From positions 1 to 19,724 of the forward strand of contig JAEEXV010000213.1 in NCBI GenBank assembly GCA_016287975.1: DNA of 19,724 bases, in the 5' to 3' direction. Source of the stretch: Lentisphaeria bacterium. Its GTDB lineage: Bacteria; Verrucomicrobiota; Lentisphaeria; Oligosphaerales; Oligosphaeraceae. How positions within the stretch are numbered: the first letter of the stretch is position 1; every line of letters starts with the position of its first letter. Positions 6,704 to 15,202 of this stretch are shown here, one piece after another. The position numbers were made by a program, and so were the translations under genes. Below the pieces are notes generated by a model. That model searched no databases. It saw only the letters and a list, made by a program, of their open reading frames with translations, and was not told the origin of the DNA.

Positions 6704-8703
6704 GGCTGTTCGGAGAGTTGGAAATAGACCTGGGGACGGGAGGGCGTGGCGGCGTGCAGGGCGAGCGCGTTGAGGCGTTCGATGATCGGCGGCATCTTCA
6801 ACGGCGCGCGGAAGGGGCGCCCTGGCTGAGGTTCGGGGGGATGGAGGACGATGCCGATGGCGACGTCGGAGTGGTTTTCCCCGAGGACGGGGGACCATGC
6901 CAGGAGCGCGCGGCGCTCGGCTGCGGAGAGTCCAGGCAGCGAGGCGATGGCGCGGTAGTAGCAGACCAGCGGGCTGGTCGGATACCATGTCTCGGCGCGG
7001 GCGATGGCGTCGCGGGCGTCGTCGGTGGCGCCGTGGAAGAGGAGTTCGCACTTGGCGAGATGGAGCCAGGAGGATGCGCGGTGCGGAGTGCGCTGGACGA
7101 GGGCGCGTGCGGCGTCCAGTGCATTTTCCTCGTTGCCCTGGTGGAGGGCGAGGTCGAGGGCCATGCGGGCGGGGGAGTATTGGGAGGGATGCTCCTCGTA
7201 GAGTTCGCGGAGGCCGTAGGAGAGGCCAGGGCCTGGGCCCTTGCGCAGTTCCGTCTCGCAGGCCTGGAGCTGGATTTCGTACCACGTGCGGTGGAGCGAC
7301 CAGAGGCCTGCGAGGGCGGCGACGGCGAGGAGGGCGGCGGGCAGCCAGGGGCGGCGCGGCGCTGCGGTGTCGTCGGGCGGCGGGGGCGCGTCGGGGAATG
7401 CGAGGAGGCCGATGGCGGCGGCGATGCAGTTGGTGGCGAGGATCTGGTCGTTGAACTGGACGAGGGCGTGGGAGGTCCAGGCGCACCAGCCAGCGAGGGC
7501 GGCGGTCGTGCGGAAGCGGTCGGCGTGGCGGAAGCGTCGCAGAAGGCCGAGGGCGAGGAGGAACGGGAGACCGAGGCGGAGGAGTGCGTCGAGGGCGCCG
7601 AAGACGCCGCATTGGGCGAGCATGGCCATGGGGAGCGAGTGGGGGTCGCGGGCCTCGTCGGCCTGCCAGGGCTTGAGGCGCATGTGCCAGGGGAAGAACT
7701 CGCCGAGGCCTGCGCCGACGGCGGGATGCAGGCGGAAAACCCTGAGGCAGCAGAGATTGTATTCGAGGCGGATGCTGGCGGTCTCGAGGCCGCGTCTGGA
7801 GAGTCGGCTGGCGGCGGCGGCGAGCACGGCGGCGGCGAGGACGGCCAGCAGCACGAGCGCGACGCGTGCGGTTTTGCCGAGGCGGTCTCCGACGAGCATC
7901 CAGGCGGCGATGGCGAGGCCGACGGCGAGGCCGACGAGGGCGCCGCGGCTGCCGCTGAACCAGAGCGCGCCCAGCAGAAGGATTGCGGCGGCGGGGAGGA
8001 GGATGAGGCGCAGGGCGCGGGGGCGGCTGCAGCGCTCGGCGAGTCGGTGGATGGAGGCGAGGAGCAGCGGGCCGGTGAGGAGCAGATGCGCGGCGTAGGA
8101 GTTGGGGTCGACGAAATGGCCGTAGGAGCGGGTCTGCTGCATCTTCTCGGCGAGTTGACGGGTGAGCGGCGTGCCGCTTTCGCGGGCGAATTCGAGTTGG
8201 TCGCGGTATTGTTCGGCGAGGCCGCCGAAGTGCTGGCGCCAGCCTTCGGCGGCGGCGAGGGCGGTGCTGGCGGCGAGGGTGTGGAGGGCCCAGGGGAGGA
8301 GGCGGTCGTCATGGCGGCTCGTCCACCAGAGCCCCGCGGCGAGGAGGGCGGCGGAATAGAAGTGCCAGTACCAGTTGGCGGCAAAGCCCCATTCGGTGGT
8401 GTGGACGAGGCCCGCGAGGCCGAAGAGCAACGGGCTGCAGGCGAGCAGCGGGATGATCCAGGCGGGCGGGGCCTTGCGGAAGGGCGGGGGGGACGGCCAG
8501 GCCGCGAGCGACAGCAGCAGCGCGGCGCCGATGAGGGCGGGCGCCAGCAGCGGCGGCCAGGCGGTGAAGAAGAGCCACTCCGCGAACTGCAGCGGGAAAT
8601 TGGGCTGTTCGCAGGCGATGGTGGGGAGGCACCAGCGCAGCGGCAGCAGGAAGAGCAGCAGGCACCAGAGGATGCGGACGGTTAGGCGGAGATGGCGCTT
8701 CAT
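6700..8703 (-). CDS. O-antigen ligase-like (Wzy_C) membrane protein with C-terminal TPR-like region
   Basis: This predicted polytopic inner-membrane protein of 667 residues probably ligates or polymerises surface glycan. Around ten hydrophobic helices span roughly 8-440. Wzy_C-type landmarks are FSGSRGALVGL (249-259), HPAVGAGLGEF (326-336) and the histidine loop DPHSLPMAMLAQCG (353-366). A last helix (about 453-470) precedes a soluble tail (480-667) of alternating helices with spacing like tetratricopeptide repeats (for example residues 509-580), which may bind partners. Such bactofilin-free O-antigen-ligase/TPR fusions occur in the PVC group and elsewhere. Start and stop both overlap neighbours by 4 bp. 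The upstream sugar-nucleotide enzymes fit a glycan role. The exact reaction (ligase or polymerase) cannot be decided from sequence. Confidence 0.85.
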   Translation of the reverse strand: MKRHLRLTVRILWCLLLFLLPLRWCLPTIACEQPNFPLQFAEWLFFTAWPPLLAPALIGAALLLSLAAWPSPPPFRKAPPAWIIPLLACSPLLFGLAGLVHTTEWGFAANWYWHFYSAALLAAGLWWTSRHDDRLLPWALHTLAASTALAAAEGWRQHFGGLAEQYRDQLEFARESGTPLTRQLAEKMQQTRSYGHFVDPNSYAAHLLLTGPLLLASIHRLAERCSRPRALRLILLPAAAILLLGALWFSGSRGALVGLAVGLAIAAWMLVGDRLGKTARVALVLLAVLAAAVLAAAASRLSRRGLETASIRLEYNLCCLRVFRLHPAVGAGLGEFFPWHMRLKPWQADEARDPHSLPMAMLAQCGVFGALDALLRLGLPFLLALGLLRRFRHADRFRTTAALAGWCAWTSHALVQFNDQILATNCIAAAIGLLAFPDAPPPPDDTAAPRRPWLPAALLAVAALAGLWSLHRTWYEIQLQACETELRKGPGPGLSYGLRELYEEHPSQYSPARMALDLALHQGNEENALDAARALVQRTPHRASSWLHLAKCELLFHGATDDARDAIARAETWYPTSPLVCYYRAIASLPGLSAAERRALLAWSPVLGENHSDVAIGIVLHPPEPQPGRPFRAPLKMPPIIERLNALALHAATPSRPQVYFQLSEQP

Positions 8704-9461
8704 GGGGCCGACGGGGGGGGATTGTCTGGTGCTTTGGCGGTTTCGCCGCGTCGGTTGGCATGTCCAGGCCTGGGGCCGCGGCAGGCGCAGTGTTCATATT
8801 GCAGACAGCATTTGAGGCGTCCGCAGGGGCCTGAGATATTCTGGGGGTTCAGGGAGACGCCCTGCTGCTTGGCCATGCGGACGTTGATGCCGCTGAGGTC
8901 GTGGAGGAAGGATGCGCAGCAGAAGGGGCGTCCGCAGATGCCGAGGCCGCCGATGAGGGCGGTTTCGTCGCGCACGCCGATTTGGCGCAGTTCGATGCGC
9001 ACATGGAATTGCTGTGCGAGGTCGCGGAGGAGAGTGCGGAAGTCGATGCGGGTTTCGGCGGAGAAGTGGAGCAGCAGGAGGCGCCGGTCGTAGGTGTAGT
9101 GCATATGCACGAGCTTCATGGGGAGCCCGTGCATCCGGATGCGTTCGGCGGCGAGACCGAACGATTTTTCGGCCTCGGCGGCGTTTTCCCGCTGGACCTG
9201 GAGGTCCTGCGGCGTGGCGAGGCGCAGGATTCGCGGGAGGTGCTGTCCTTCGATATGCCGTCCGCGGGTCCTGGCGGCGCGCTGGGATTCGAGGGCCTCG
9301 AAGGAAGCCTCGGGCGAGCAGCAGCAGACGACGGCGGCGAGTTCGTCGAAGTTGTCGCAGTGGAGTAGCACGCGGTGCCCTGGTCGGAGGGCCAGGCTGG
9401 TGTCCCCTGCGGCCTCATAGGTGATGCCTGGTGTGGAGGATAGTCGGTAGAGGCGGAACAT
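8700..9461 (-). CDS. PSP1 domain protein (RicT/YaaT-like)
   Basis: This predicted cytoplasmic protein has 253 residues. The C-terminal PSP1 region is clear: GGLGICGRPFCC (171-182), then INVRMAKQQGVSLNPQNISG and PCGRLKCCLQYE (212-223). In Bacillus, RicT with RicA/RicF carries Fe-S clusters and influences RNA processing, competence and biofilm. Here C176, C181, C182, C213, C218 and C219 are suitable ligands. The N-terminal half resembles the small beta domain and helical linker of the family. The tail (226-253) is proline-rich and probably disordered. The gene sits 21 bp after the FAD oxidoreductase and overlaps the membrane-protein start by 4 bp. Its cellular role in this organism is unknown. 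Confidence 0.92.
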   Translation of the reverse strand: MFRLYRLSSTPGITYEAAGDTSLALRPGHRVLLHCDNFDELAAVVCCCSPEASFEALESQRAARTRGRHIEGQHLPRILRLATPQDLQVQRENAAEAEKSFGLAAERIRMHGLPMKLVHMHYTYDRRLLLLHFSAETRIDFRTLLRDLAQQFHVRIELRQIGVRDETALIGGLGICGRPFCCASFLHDLSGINVRMAKQQGVSLNPQNISGPCGRLKCCLQYEHCACRGPRPGHANRRGETAKAPDNPPPSAP

Positions 9462-9482
9462 CGTGCCGTGGCTGGCGCGGGT

Positions 9483-10913
9483 TTAGCGCAGCGGTGGGAG
9501 GATATTGGAGCCTGGCTGGTCCTTGAGGATATCCTCGGGGGTGAGGTGGAGTTCGTCGGCGAGGATGGCGACGACCTTGGGCTGGCAGAAGCCTCCCTGG
9601 CAGCGTCCCATTCCCGCGCGGGTGCGGCGCTTGACGCCGTCGACGGTGCGCGCGCCGATGGTGCGTCGGATGGCGTCGCGGATTTCGGCCTCGGTGACGC
9701 ATTCGCATCGGCAGATGATGTTTGCGAAGGCGGGGTCTCGGGCGATGGCGGCGGCCTTTTCTTCGGCGGTCATGTCGCGGAAGCGTTCGACGGGGCGTCG
9801 TCTGGGGTTGAAGTCGGTGCGGAGGGGTGCGCCGAGGCGTTCGGCGATGCGGTTGGCGAGTTCGAGGCCGATGGCGGGGGAGCTGGTGAGGCCAGGGGAT
9901 TCGATGCCTGCGGCGTTGAAGAAATTGGGGGCGTCGGCGGGTTCGCCGAGGATGAACTCGTGTTCGGTGAGATGGGCGCGGAGGCCTGCGAAGCTGGTGA
10001 TGTAGGCGCGCTGCGGGAGGGCGGGCCAGGTGAGGCGGGCTTCGCGGGTGACCTGGTCGAGGCCTGCGGCGGTGGTGGTGGTGTCCTCGCGGGATTCCTG
10101 GGGTTCGGCGGTGGGGCCGAGGATGATGGTGCCGTCGACGGTCGGGGAGACGAGGATGCCCTTGCCCATCTTGCCTGGGATCTTGAAGATGGTGCGGGTG
10201 AAGGCGCCTGCGTAGGCGCGGTCGACCATCCAGTACTGGCCCTTGCGGGGCTCGACCTTGAGCTTGCGGCTGGAGACCTGGTTGTTGAAGATATCCGAGT
10301 AGAGCCCTGCGGCGTTGACGACGATGCGCGTCTGGAAGCATTCGCCGCCTTCGGTCTCGACGAGCCAGGAGCCGTCGGGCGCGCGGCGGACGTTCTGGGC
10401 AGGGGTGCCCAGGTGGAACTCGACGCCGTTCTCGGCGGCGTTCTCGGCGAGAGCGACCGTGAACTCGTACGGGCAGGTGATCGCGCAGCTCTCGGCAAGC
10501 AGCGCGCCCTTGGCATCGGGGTTCAGGTTCGGCTCGAGCTCCAGGAGCTCGTCATGGCCGACCAGGCGCATCCCCTGCACGCCGTTGGCGAGGCCGTCGG
10601 CGTAGAGCTGCTTCAGCTTGGGCAGTTCGTCCTCCGCGTAGGCGACATTGAGCGAGCCGTTGCGCTTGTAGGGGACGTCGAGGTCGCGGCAGAGGCCCTC
10701 GAAGAGGAGGTTGCCCCTGATGTTGTACTGCGCCATGAGGGAGCCAGGGCGCGCGCTGTGGCCGCTGTGTACAATGGCGCTGTTGGCCTTGGAGGTCCCC
10801 TCGGAGACATCGACCGTGCGCTCCAGGAGGGCGCACTTGAGGGAATAGCGGCTCAGTTCGCGGGCGATGTTGCAGCCGATGACGCCGCCGCCGATGATGA
10901 TTACGTCGTACAT
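9483..10913 (-). CDS. FAD-dependent oxidoreductase (GlpA/DAO-like) with BFD-type cysteine domain
   Basis: This predicted FAD enzyme of 476 residues resembles anaerobic glycerol-3-phosphate dehydrogenase and related 2-hydroxy/2-amino acid oxidoreductases. The dinucleotide fold VIIIGGGVIG (residues 4-13) begins the DAO domain, which runs to about 370 and includes VVNAAGLYSD and the C-terminal FNAAGIESPGLTSSPAIG. A BFD-like [2Fe-2S] domain follows: CRCEC (401-405) and CQGGFC (438-443). The likely ligands are C401, C403, C438 and C443; C405 is extra. I start at MYDVIIIG; no strong ribosome site is visible there, but the flavin fold begins at this methionine, and the upstream in-frame region is the neighbouring gene's antisense sequence. 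Electrons would pass to an undefined acceptor. The substrate could be glycerol-3-phosphate, but this is not certain. Confidence 0.9.
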   Translation of the reverse strand: MYDVIIIGGGVIGCNIARELSRYSLKCALLERTVDVSEGTSKANSAIVHSGHSARPGSLMAQYNIRGNLLFEGLCRDLDVPYKRNGSLNVAYAEDELPKLKQLYADGLANGVQGMRLVGHDELLELEPNLNPDAKGALLAESCAITCPYEFTVALAENAAENGVEFHLGTPAQNVRRAPDGSWLVETEGGECFQTRIVVNAAGLYSDIFNNQVSSRKLKVEPRKGQYWMVDRAYAGAFTRTIFKIPGKMGKGILVSPTVDGTIILGPTAEPQESREDTTTTAAGLDQVTREARLTWPALPQRAYITSFAGLRAHLTEHEFILGEPADAPNFFNAAGIESPGLTSSPAIGLELANRIAERLGAPLRTDFNPRRRPVERFRDMTAEEKAAAIARDPAFANIICRCECVTEAEIRDAIRRTIGARTVDGVKRRTRAGMGRCQGGFCQPKVVAILADELHLTPEDILKDQPGSNILPPLR

Positions 10914-10983
10914 GATGCTTGGGAAGGCCTGGAGGTTGACGCGGACATCGGACCTTTTGTGATTTCGGGAGTGGGGGATGGGG

Positions 10984-11955
10984 TTAGTCGGAGAGGCGCT
11001 GCCGCTTTTCGGCGATGACGTCGCGCAGGATGGTCTCGAGGTCGCGTTTCGGGGCGTATCCGAAGAGGCGCCTGGCCTTGGCGAGGTCGGGGACGCGGCG
11101 GTGCATGTCGTCGAATCCCGCGCCGTAGGCCTGTTCGTAGGGGATGGTGACGATGGGGGAGTCGCTGCCAGTGAGTTTCTTGACGGCCTCGGCGAGGCCG
11201 CGGATGGTGATTTCGCGGTCGTTGCCGATGTTGATGACCTCGCCGCGGGCGGCGGGGCAGTCCTTGAGGGCGAGGAGGGCGCCGACGACGTCGGCGACAT
11301 GGGTGAAGCAGCGGGACTGGGTGCCGTCGCCGTAGACGGTGATGGGATTTCCCGCGAGGGCCTGGGTCACGAAGTTGGGGACGACCATGCCGTATTGTCC
11401 AGTCTGGCGCGGGCCGACGGTGTTGAAGAGGCGGACGATGGTGACGGGGAGTCGGTTTTCGACCCAGTAGGCGAGGGCGAGGAACTCGTCGAGGGCCTTG
11501 GCGCAGGCGTAGCTCCAGCGTCGGGTGCAGGTGGGGCCCATGACGGTGTCGTCGTTTTCGCTGAAGGGGACCTTGGAGCCCTTGCCGTAGACCTCGGAGG
11601 TGCTGGTGAGGAGGAAGGGGCGGCGGTAGCGGGCGCAGGACTTGAGGACGGTCTGGGTGCCGCCGACGATGCTTTCGATGGTGCGCACGGGCTGGTCGAT
11701 GATCAGGCGGACGCCGACGGCGCTGGCGAGGTGGTAGACGAACTTGGCTTCGCGCACGCACTGGTCGACGAGGTCGGCGTTGTTGACGGAATCGACGATG
11801 AGGCGCAGTCGGTCGCCGTCCTCCAGCCCCTCCAGGTTCTGGTAGGTGCCAGTGGAGAGGTCGTCGAGCACGGTCACTTGTTCGCCGCATTCGAGGAGGG
11901 CGCGGCAGAGATGCGAGCCGATGAATCCGGCTCCGCCCGTGACGAGAATGGACAT
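10984..11955 (-). CDS. NAD-dependent sugar-nucleotide epimerase/dehydratase
   Basis: This extended short-chain dehydrogenase/reductase of 323 residues acts on nucleotide sugars in the cytoplasm. The cofactor motif GGAGFIGS is at 7-14, STSEVYG at 118-124 supplies the catalytic Ser/Thr, and the YxxxK pair is Y149/K153. VRLFNTVGPRQ and VYGDGTQSRCF are typical of UDP-glucose 4-epimerase, GDP-mannose epimerase and UDP-glucuronate decarboxylase relatives. GGAG lies 8 bases before the ATG. It is 27 bp downstream of proC and 70 bp upstream of the FAD enzyme, the widest gap in the operon. With the second such enzyme at 13593-14597 it probably makes precursors for surface glycan. The precise product is not determined. 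Confidence 0.92.
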   Translation of the reverse strand: MSILVTGGAGFIGSHLCRALLECGEQVTVLDDLSTGTYQNLEGLEDGDRLRLIVDSVNNADLVDQCVREAKFVYHLASAVGVRLIIDQPVRTIESIVGGTQTVLKSCARYRRPFLLTSTSEVYGKGSKVPFSENDDTVMGPTCTRRWSYACAKALDEFLALAYWVENRLPVTIVRLFNTVGPRQTGQYGMVVPNFVTQALAGNPITVYGDGTQSRCFTHVADVVGALLALKDCPAARGEVINIGNDREITIRGLAEAVKKLTGSDSPIVTIPYEQAYGAGFDDMHRRVPDLAKARRLFGYAPKRDLETILRDVIAEKRQRLSD

Positions 11956-11982
11956 GGCGTGTCTCCGAAGGGGTTGGTGGGG

Positions 11983-12780
11983 CTATTTGCCGAGTTCGGC
12001 GGAGCGTCTGGCGGCGGCGGCCATGAGGTCAGCGACGAGGTCGTTGAAGCCGCGCTGGGCCATGACGTCGAGGGCGGCGGCGGTGGTGCCGCCCTTGGAG
12101 GTGACGGCGACGCGCAGTTCGGCGGGGGTGCCGCGTTTCTGCTGGAGCATGGCGGTGGCGCCTGCCATGGTCTGGATGGCGAGGGCCTCGGCGAGGTCGC
12201 CAGGGAGGCCGAGCCGCTCGCCGCCCGCGCGGAGGGCCTCGATGAAGGCGAAGAAATAGGCGGGGCCCGAGCCAGAGAGGGCGGTCACCGCGTCGAGGGC
12301 GCTTTCGGGGACCTGCCAGGCCTGGCCCAGGGCGCCGAGCACCTTGGCGGCGAAGGCGGCGCCGTCCGCGTCGTCGGCCTTGGCGAGCGCGTAGCAGCTG
12401 GCGCCCTGGCCGACGAGGAGGGGGGTGTTGGGCATGACGCGCACGATGCGCACGTCGCCGAGCCACTTCTGGAGGCGCGCGATGGGGATTCCCGCGCAGA
12501 TGGAGAAGACGAGGACGCCTGGCTTTCGGGGAGGCAGCGCGGTGACGGCGGCCTCGGCGACCTGGGGCTTGACGGCGAGGAGGAGCACGTCGGCCTCGGC
12601 AACGAGTTCAGGGGTGGCGGCGGGCACGCAGCGGATGCCAGTGGTCTGGGTGAATGCGGCGGCGGCCTCGGGGGAGGGGTCGCAGGCGGTGATGTCCTGG
12701 GCGGGGAAGAGGCCTTTGGAGGCGATGCCGCCCGCGAGGGCGGTCGCCATCTTGCCTGCGCCGATGAAGAGGAGTTTCAT
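11983..12780 (-). CDS. proC: Pyrroline-5-carboxylate reductase
   Basis: This enzyme reduces 1-pyrroline-5-carboxylate to proline with NAD(P)H, the last step of proline synthesis, in the cytoplasm. The length of 265 residues is normal. FIGAGKMA (6-13) binds the cofactor, VMPNTPLLVGQGA and LSGSGPAYFF are family landmarks, and LRVAVTSKGGTTAAALDVM near the C-terminus fits the P5CR signature. The ribosome site AAGGA overlaps the stop codon of the upstream isomerase gene, 10 bp away, so the two are likely translated together. It is a housekeeping gene placed inside a sugar-enzyme operon. Confidence 0.96.
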   Translation of the reverse strand: MKLLFIGAGKMATALAGGIASKGLFPAQDITACDPSPEAAAAFTQTTGIRCVPAATPELVAEADVLLLAVKPQVAEAAVTALPPRKPGVLVFSICAGIPIARLQKWLGDVRIVRVMPNTPLLVGQGASCYALAKADDADGAAFAAKVLGALGQAWQVPESALDAVTALSGSGPAYFFAFIEALRAGGERLGLPGDLAEALAIQTMAGATAMLQQKRGTPAELRVAVTSKGGTTAAALDVMAQRGFNDLVADLMAAAARRSAELGK

Positions 12781-12790
12781 GGTCGGTTCC

Positions 12791-13582
12791 TTACAGTCCC
12801 ATGCGGTTGCGCATGTTGGAGACGGAGCGTGCGAGGCTGGTGAAGGCCTCGACGGGGCCGCGGTCGCGCTCGACGATGTACCACTGGACGCCTGCGTAGC
12901 GGCAGGCCTCGATGATGCCAGGCCAGTTGAGATTCCCGTCGCCGATCTCGGCCATTTCGGGGGCGCGGTTCTTGGCGGGGTCGTCGTCGAGATGGATGGT
13001 CATGTCCTTGAAGTGGATGCAGGGGATGCGGTGGGCGACCTTGCGGATCCAGGCGGTGGGCTCGGCGCCGCCAGCGGCGACCCAGTAGGTGTCGATTTCG
13101 AACCAGGTGGCGTCGGGGTCGAGGGTGTTGAAGAGGAGCTGGTAGGGGACGAGGTTGCCGTCGATGCGGGCGAACTCGTGGCTGTGGTTGTGGTAGCCGA
13201 GGATCAGCCCCTCGGCGGCCAGGCGTTTGGCGATGGCGTTGAAGCGCTGCACGAAGGCCTGCCAGTGGGCGAGGTCGAAGTCCGCGATGGGCGTGGGGAA
13301 GAAGCCGCCGAGGGCGGGGTACTTGCAGCCCCAGAGGTGGTGCTTCTCGACGAAGGCGCCGAACTCGTTCTCCATCGAGTCCAGGGAGAAGTGGGTCGCG
13401 GCGCATTCGAGCCCGTTGTTGTCGAGGACCTTCTTCACGTCCTGGCTGTCGAGCGGTCCGATGGCGGAGAGCTGGACGCCGTCATAGCCCATCTCCTTGA
13501 CTTTGCGGCAGGTCTCGGCGAAGTCCTGGATGGTCTGGGTATGCTGGCGGACGGTGTAGAGCTGGGCGGCGATTTTAGCCAT
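12791..13582 (-). CDS. Sugar phosphate isomerase/epimerase (xylose isomerase-like TIM barrel)
   Basis: This predicted metal-dependent sugar isomerase or epimerase of 263 residues is of the IolE/xylose isomerase-like barrel family and is cytoplasmic. It starts with IAAQLYTVR and GYDGVQLS (strands 1-2). YHNHSHEF at 130-137 is the characteristic metal-site strand, followed by EIDTYW (162-167) and IHFKDM (189-194), all typical of this family. AGGA lies 8 bp before the ATG. It is 10 bp after the decarboxylase-like gene and 10 bp before proC. The substrate is unknown; inositol derivatives, keto-sugars or sugar phosphates are possible. No signal peptide is seen. Confidence 0.92.
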   Translation of the reverse strand: MAKIAAQLYTVRQHTQTIQDFAETCRKVKEMGYDGVQLSAIGPLDSQDVKKVLDNNGLECAATHFSLDSMENEFGAFVEKHHLWGCKYPALGGFFPTPIADFDLAHWQAFVQRFNAIAKRLAAEGLILGYHNHSHEFARIDGNLVPYQLLFNTLDPDATWFEIDTYWVAAGGAEPTAWIRKVAHRIPCIHFKDMTIHLDDDPAKNRAPEMAEIGDGNLNWPGIIEACRYAGVQWYIVERDRGPVEAFTSLARSVSNMRNRMGL

Positions 13583-13592
13583 TTTGGGAATC

Positions 13593-14597
13593 CTACTGTT
13601 TGGTATGGTTGGGATGCAGCGCCCCGCGGGTGCGGAGCAGGTTCTGGAAGTAAGCGATGGTGGGCGGGAGGCCCTGGTCGAGGGGGACGCGCGGCGCCCA
13701 GCCGAGGCGGGACTTGGCGAGGGAGATGTCGGGGCGGCGCTGTCGCGGGTCGTTGGAGGGGAGGGGGCGGTGTTCGATGACGGACTTGCTGCCAGTGAGG
13801 CGCAGGATCTTTTCGGCGAGTTCGAGGATGGTGAATTCGCCTGGGTTGCCGAGATTGACGGGGCCAGCGAACTCCTCGGGGGAGAACATCATGCGGAGCA
13901 TGGCCTCGATGAGGTCGTCGACGTAGCAGAACGAGCGGGTCTGGGAGCCGTCGCCGTAGATGGTGATGGGTTCGTTCTGGAGGGCCTGGAGGATGAAGTT
14001 GGAGACGACGCGGCCGTCGTCGGGCTGCATGCCTGGTCCGTAGGTGTTGAAGATGCGGATGACCTTGATGCGGGTGCCGTAGAGGCGCCGATAGTCGAAG
14101 AAGAGGCTTTCGGCGCAGCGCTTGCCTTCGTCGTAGCAGGCGCGGATGCCAGTGCAGTTGACCTGTCCCCAGTAGGTCTCGGGCTGCGGGTGGACGAGGG
14201 GGTCGCCGTAGATTTCGGAGGTGGAGCACTGCAGGACGCGGGCGTTTCGTCGGTAGGCCAGGTCGAGCACCTGGAGCGCGCCGAGGACGCAGGTCTTGGT
14301 GGTGCCGATGGGGTCGGCCTGGTAGTGCGGCGGGGAGGCGGGGCAGGCGAGGTTGAAGATGAGGTCGGGTTCCAGCCCGCCTGGCAGCTGCTGGACATTG
14401 CCCTCGATGACGGTGAGGCGGTCGCCGAACTGCTGCTGGAGCGGCAGGAGGTTTCCCGGGCGCCCGGTGTGGTAGTTGTCGAGGGCGGCGACGACGGCGC
14501 CTTCGTTCAGCAGGCGTCGCACGAGATTGGTGCCGAGGAAGCCCGCGCCGCCAGTGACGAGGGCGCGCTGTCCAGAAAGGTTGAAGTTGCCAGGCAT
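13593..14597 (-). CDS. UDP-glucuronate decarboxylase-like epimerase (UXS family)
   Basis: This extended SDR enzyme of 334 residues probably converts UDP-glucuronate to UDP-xylose. GGAGFLG is at 16-22. Features special to this subfamily are [12 protein letters not shown] (82-93), RACYDEGKR (152-160, catalytic Y155/K159), [16 protein letters not shown] and [12 protein letters not shown]. Length matches bacterial enzymes. It is the first gene of the minus-strand operon, and the AT-rich stretch 14660-14675 probably holds its promoter. No strong ribosome site is seen before the ATG, but the N-terminus aligns well with the cofactor fold. A related SDR (dTDP- or GDP-sugar) cannot be excluded. It supplies sugar precursors that fit the ligase-like protein later in the operon. 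Confidence 0.93.
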   Translation of the reverse strand: MPGNFNLSGQRALVTGGAGFLGTNLVRRLLNEGAVVAALDNYHTGRPGNLLPLQQQFGDRLTVIEGNVQQLPGGLEPDLIFNLACPASPPHYQADPIGTTKTCVLGALQVLDLAYRRNARVLQCSTSEIYGDPLVHPQPETYWGQVNCTGIRACYDEGKRCAESLFFDYRRLYGTRIKVIRIFNTYGPGMQPDDGRVVSNFILQALQNEPITIYGDGSQTRSFCYVDDLIEAMLRMMFSPEEFAGPVNLGNPGEFTILELAEKILRLTGSKSVIEHRPLPSNDPRQRRPDISLAKSRLGWAPRVPLDQGLPPTIAYFQNLLRTRGALHPNHTKQ

Positions 14598-14664
14598 GGC
14601 GGTAGCGGATTGAAGAGGTAAATTAAGGGACGGGGACCGTCACACGAAGGGAGAACAATGGCCA

Positions 14665-14673
14665 AATATAATA
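14665..14673. promoter_or_regulatory. Overlapping back-to-back -10 boxes in the divergent gap
   Basis: In the 109-bp gap between the two operons, a rare AT pocket reads TATAAT on the plus strand (14667-14672), a perfect -10 about 23 bp before the CYTH ribosome site. On the minus strand the same bases give TATTAT (14673-14668) and TATATT (14670-14665), usable for the uxs-led operon. No good -35 box is visible for either direction. Because the boxes overlap, the two promoters could not be occupied at once. Confidence 0.45.
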
Positions 14674-14706
14674 CCGATTTTGAGCGCGGAGTGCAGGAGC
14701 GCGGGC

Positions 14707-15180
14707 ATGATTGAAATTGAGCGGAAATTCGAGGTGTCGGCGGCGTCGCGGGGGTGGCGCCTGGAGGCGGTGCGTTCGCTGGCGATGAAGCAGGGGTATT
14801 TCCCAGGGGAGGAGGTCTCGGTGCGGGTGCGGATCGCGGGGGAGGCGGCGTGGCTGACGGTGAAGTCGCACGGCAACGGCGTGTCGCGGCCAGAGTTCGA
14901 ATACGCGATTCCCGTGGCGGACGCGGAGGCGATGTTGGCGCAGTTCTGCGGGGGGCGGGTGATTGAGAAGACGCGCTGGTATGTGCCTGCGGCGGAGCCT
15001 GGGCTGGAGTGGGAGATCGACGAGTACCACGGGCCGTTCGCGGGGCACTACACGGCGGAGTTGGAGATTCCTGACGAGGGTTTTGTGTTTCGGAGGCCAG
15101 ACTGGCTGGGACGCGAACTGACCTTGGACCCGCGCTACACGAATGCGGCCCTGGCGGTCGCGCAGAAGTGGCCTGAGTGA
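14707..15180 (+). CDS. CYTH domain protein (class IV adenylate cyclase/triphosphatase-like)
   Basis: This predicted cytoplasmic tunnel-fold enzyme of 157 residues acts on triphosphates. The defining ExExK motif is E3, E5, K7 (IEIERKF). Charged strands follow as expected: VRVR (39-42), K53, RPEFEY (61-66), K88/R90, EWEIDEY (101-107) and AELEI (117-121). Bacterial relatives are usually inorganic triphosphatases, but thiamine triphosphatases and a few adenylate cyclases share the fold. The start is set by AGGAG 7 bp before the ATG and by the motif lying right at the N-terminus. It is 22 bp upstream of the next gene and likely co-transcribed with two glycosidase-like genes, an unusual partnership. 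The activity cannot be predicted from sequence. Confidence 0.93.
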   Translation: MIEIERKFEVSAASRGWRLEAVRSLAMKQGYFPGEEVSVRVRIAGEAAWLTVKSHGNGVSRPEFEYAIPVADAEAMLAQFCGGRVIEKTRWYVPAAEPGLEWEIDEYHGPFAGHYTAELEIPDEGFVFRRPDWLGRELTLDPRYTNAALAVAQKWPE

Positions 15181-15202
15181 CAAGCAGAGAGGAGAGGACG
15201 GA

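Noticed and set aside
6718..8685. 655-codon plus-strand frame opposite the membrane-protein gene
   Set aside because: It is dominated by Gly, Glu and Ala runs, as expected from the reverse of a Leu/Ala-rich membrane protein at high GC.
10978..12843. 621-codon plus-strand frame opposite proC and the epimerase
   Set aside because: Both minus-strand genes are clear family members; the plus frame is low-complexity Gly/Ala/Asp/Glu.
14640..14706. Upstream start for the CYTH gene (14680)
   Set aside because: The ExExK motif sits at residues 3-7 of the later start, which has AGGAG 7 bp upstream; the extension would include the ribosome site.
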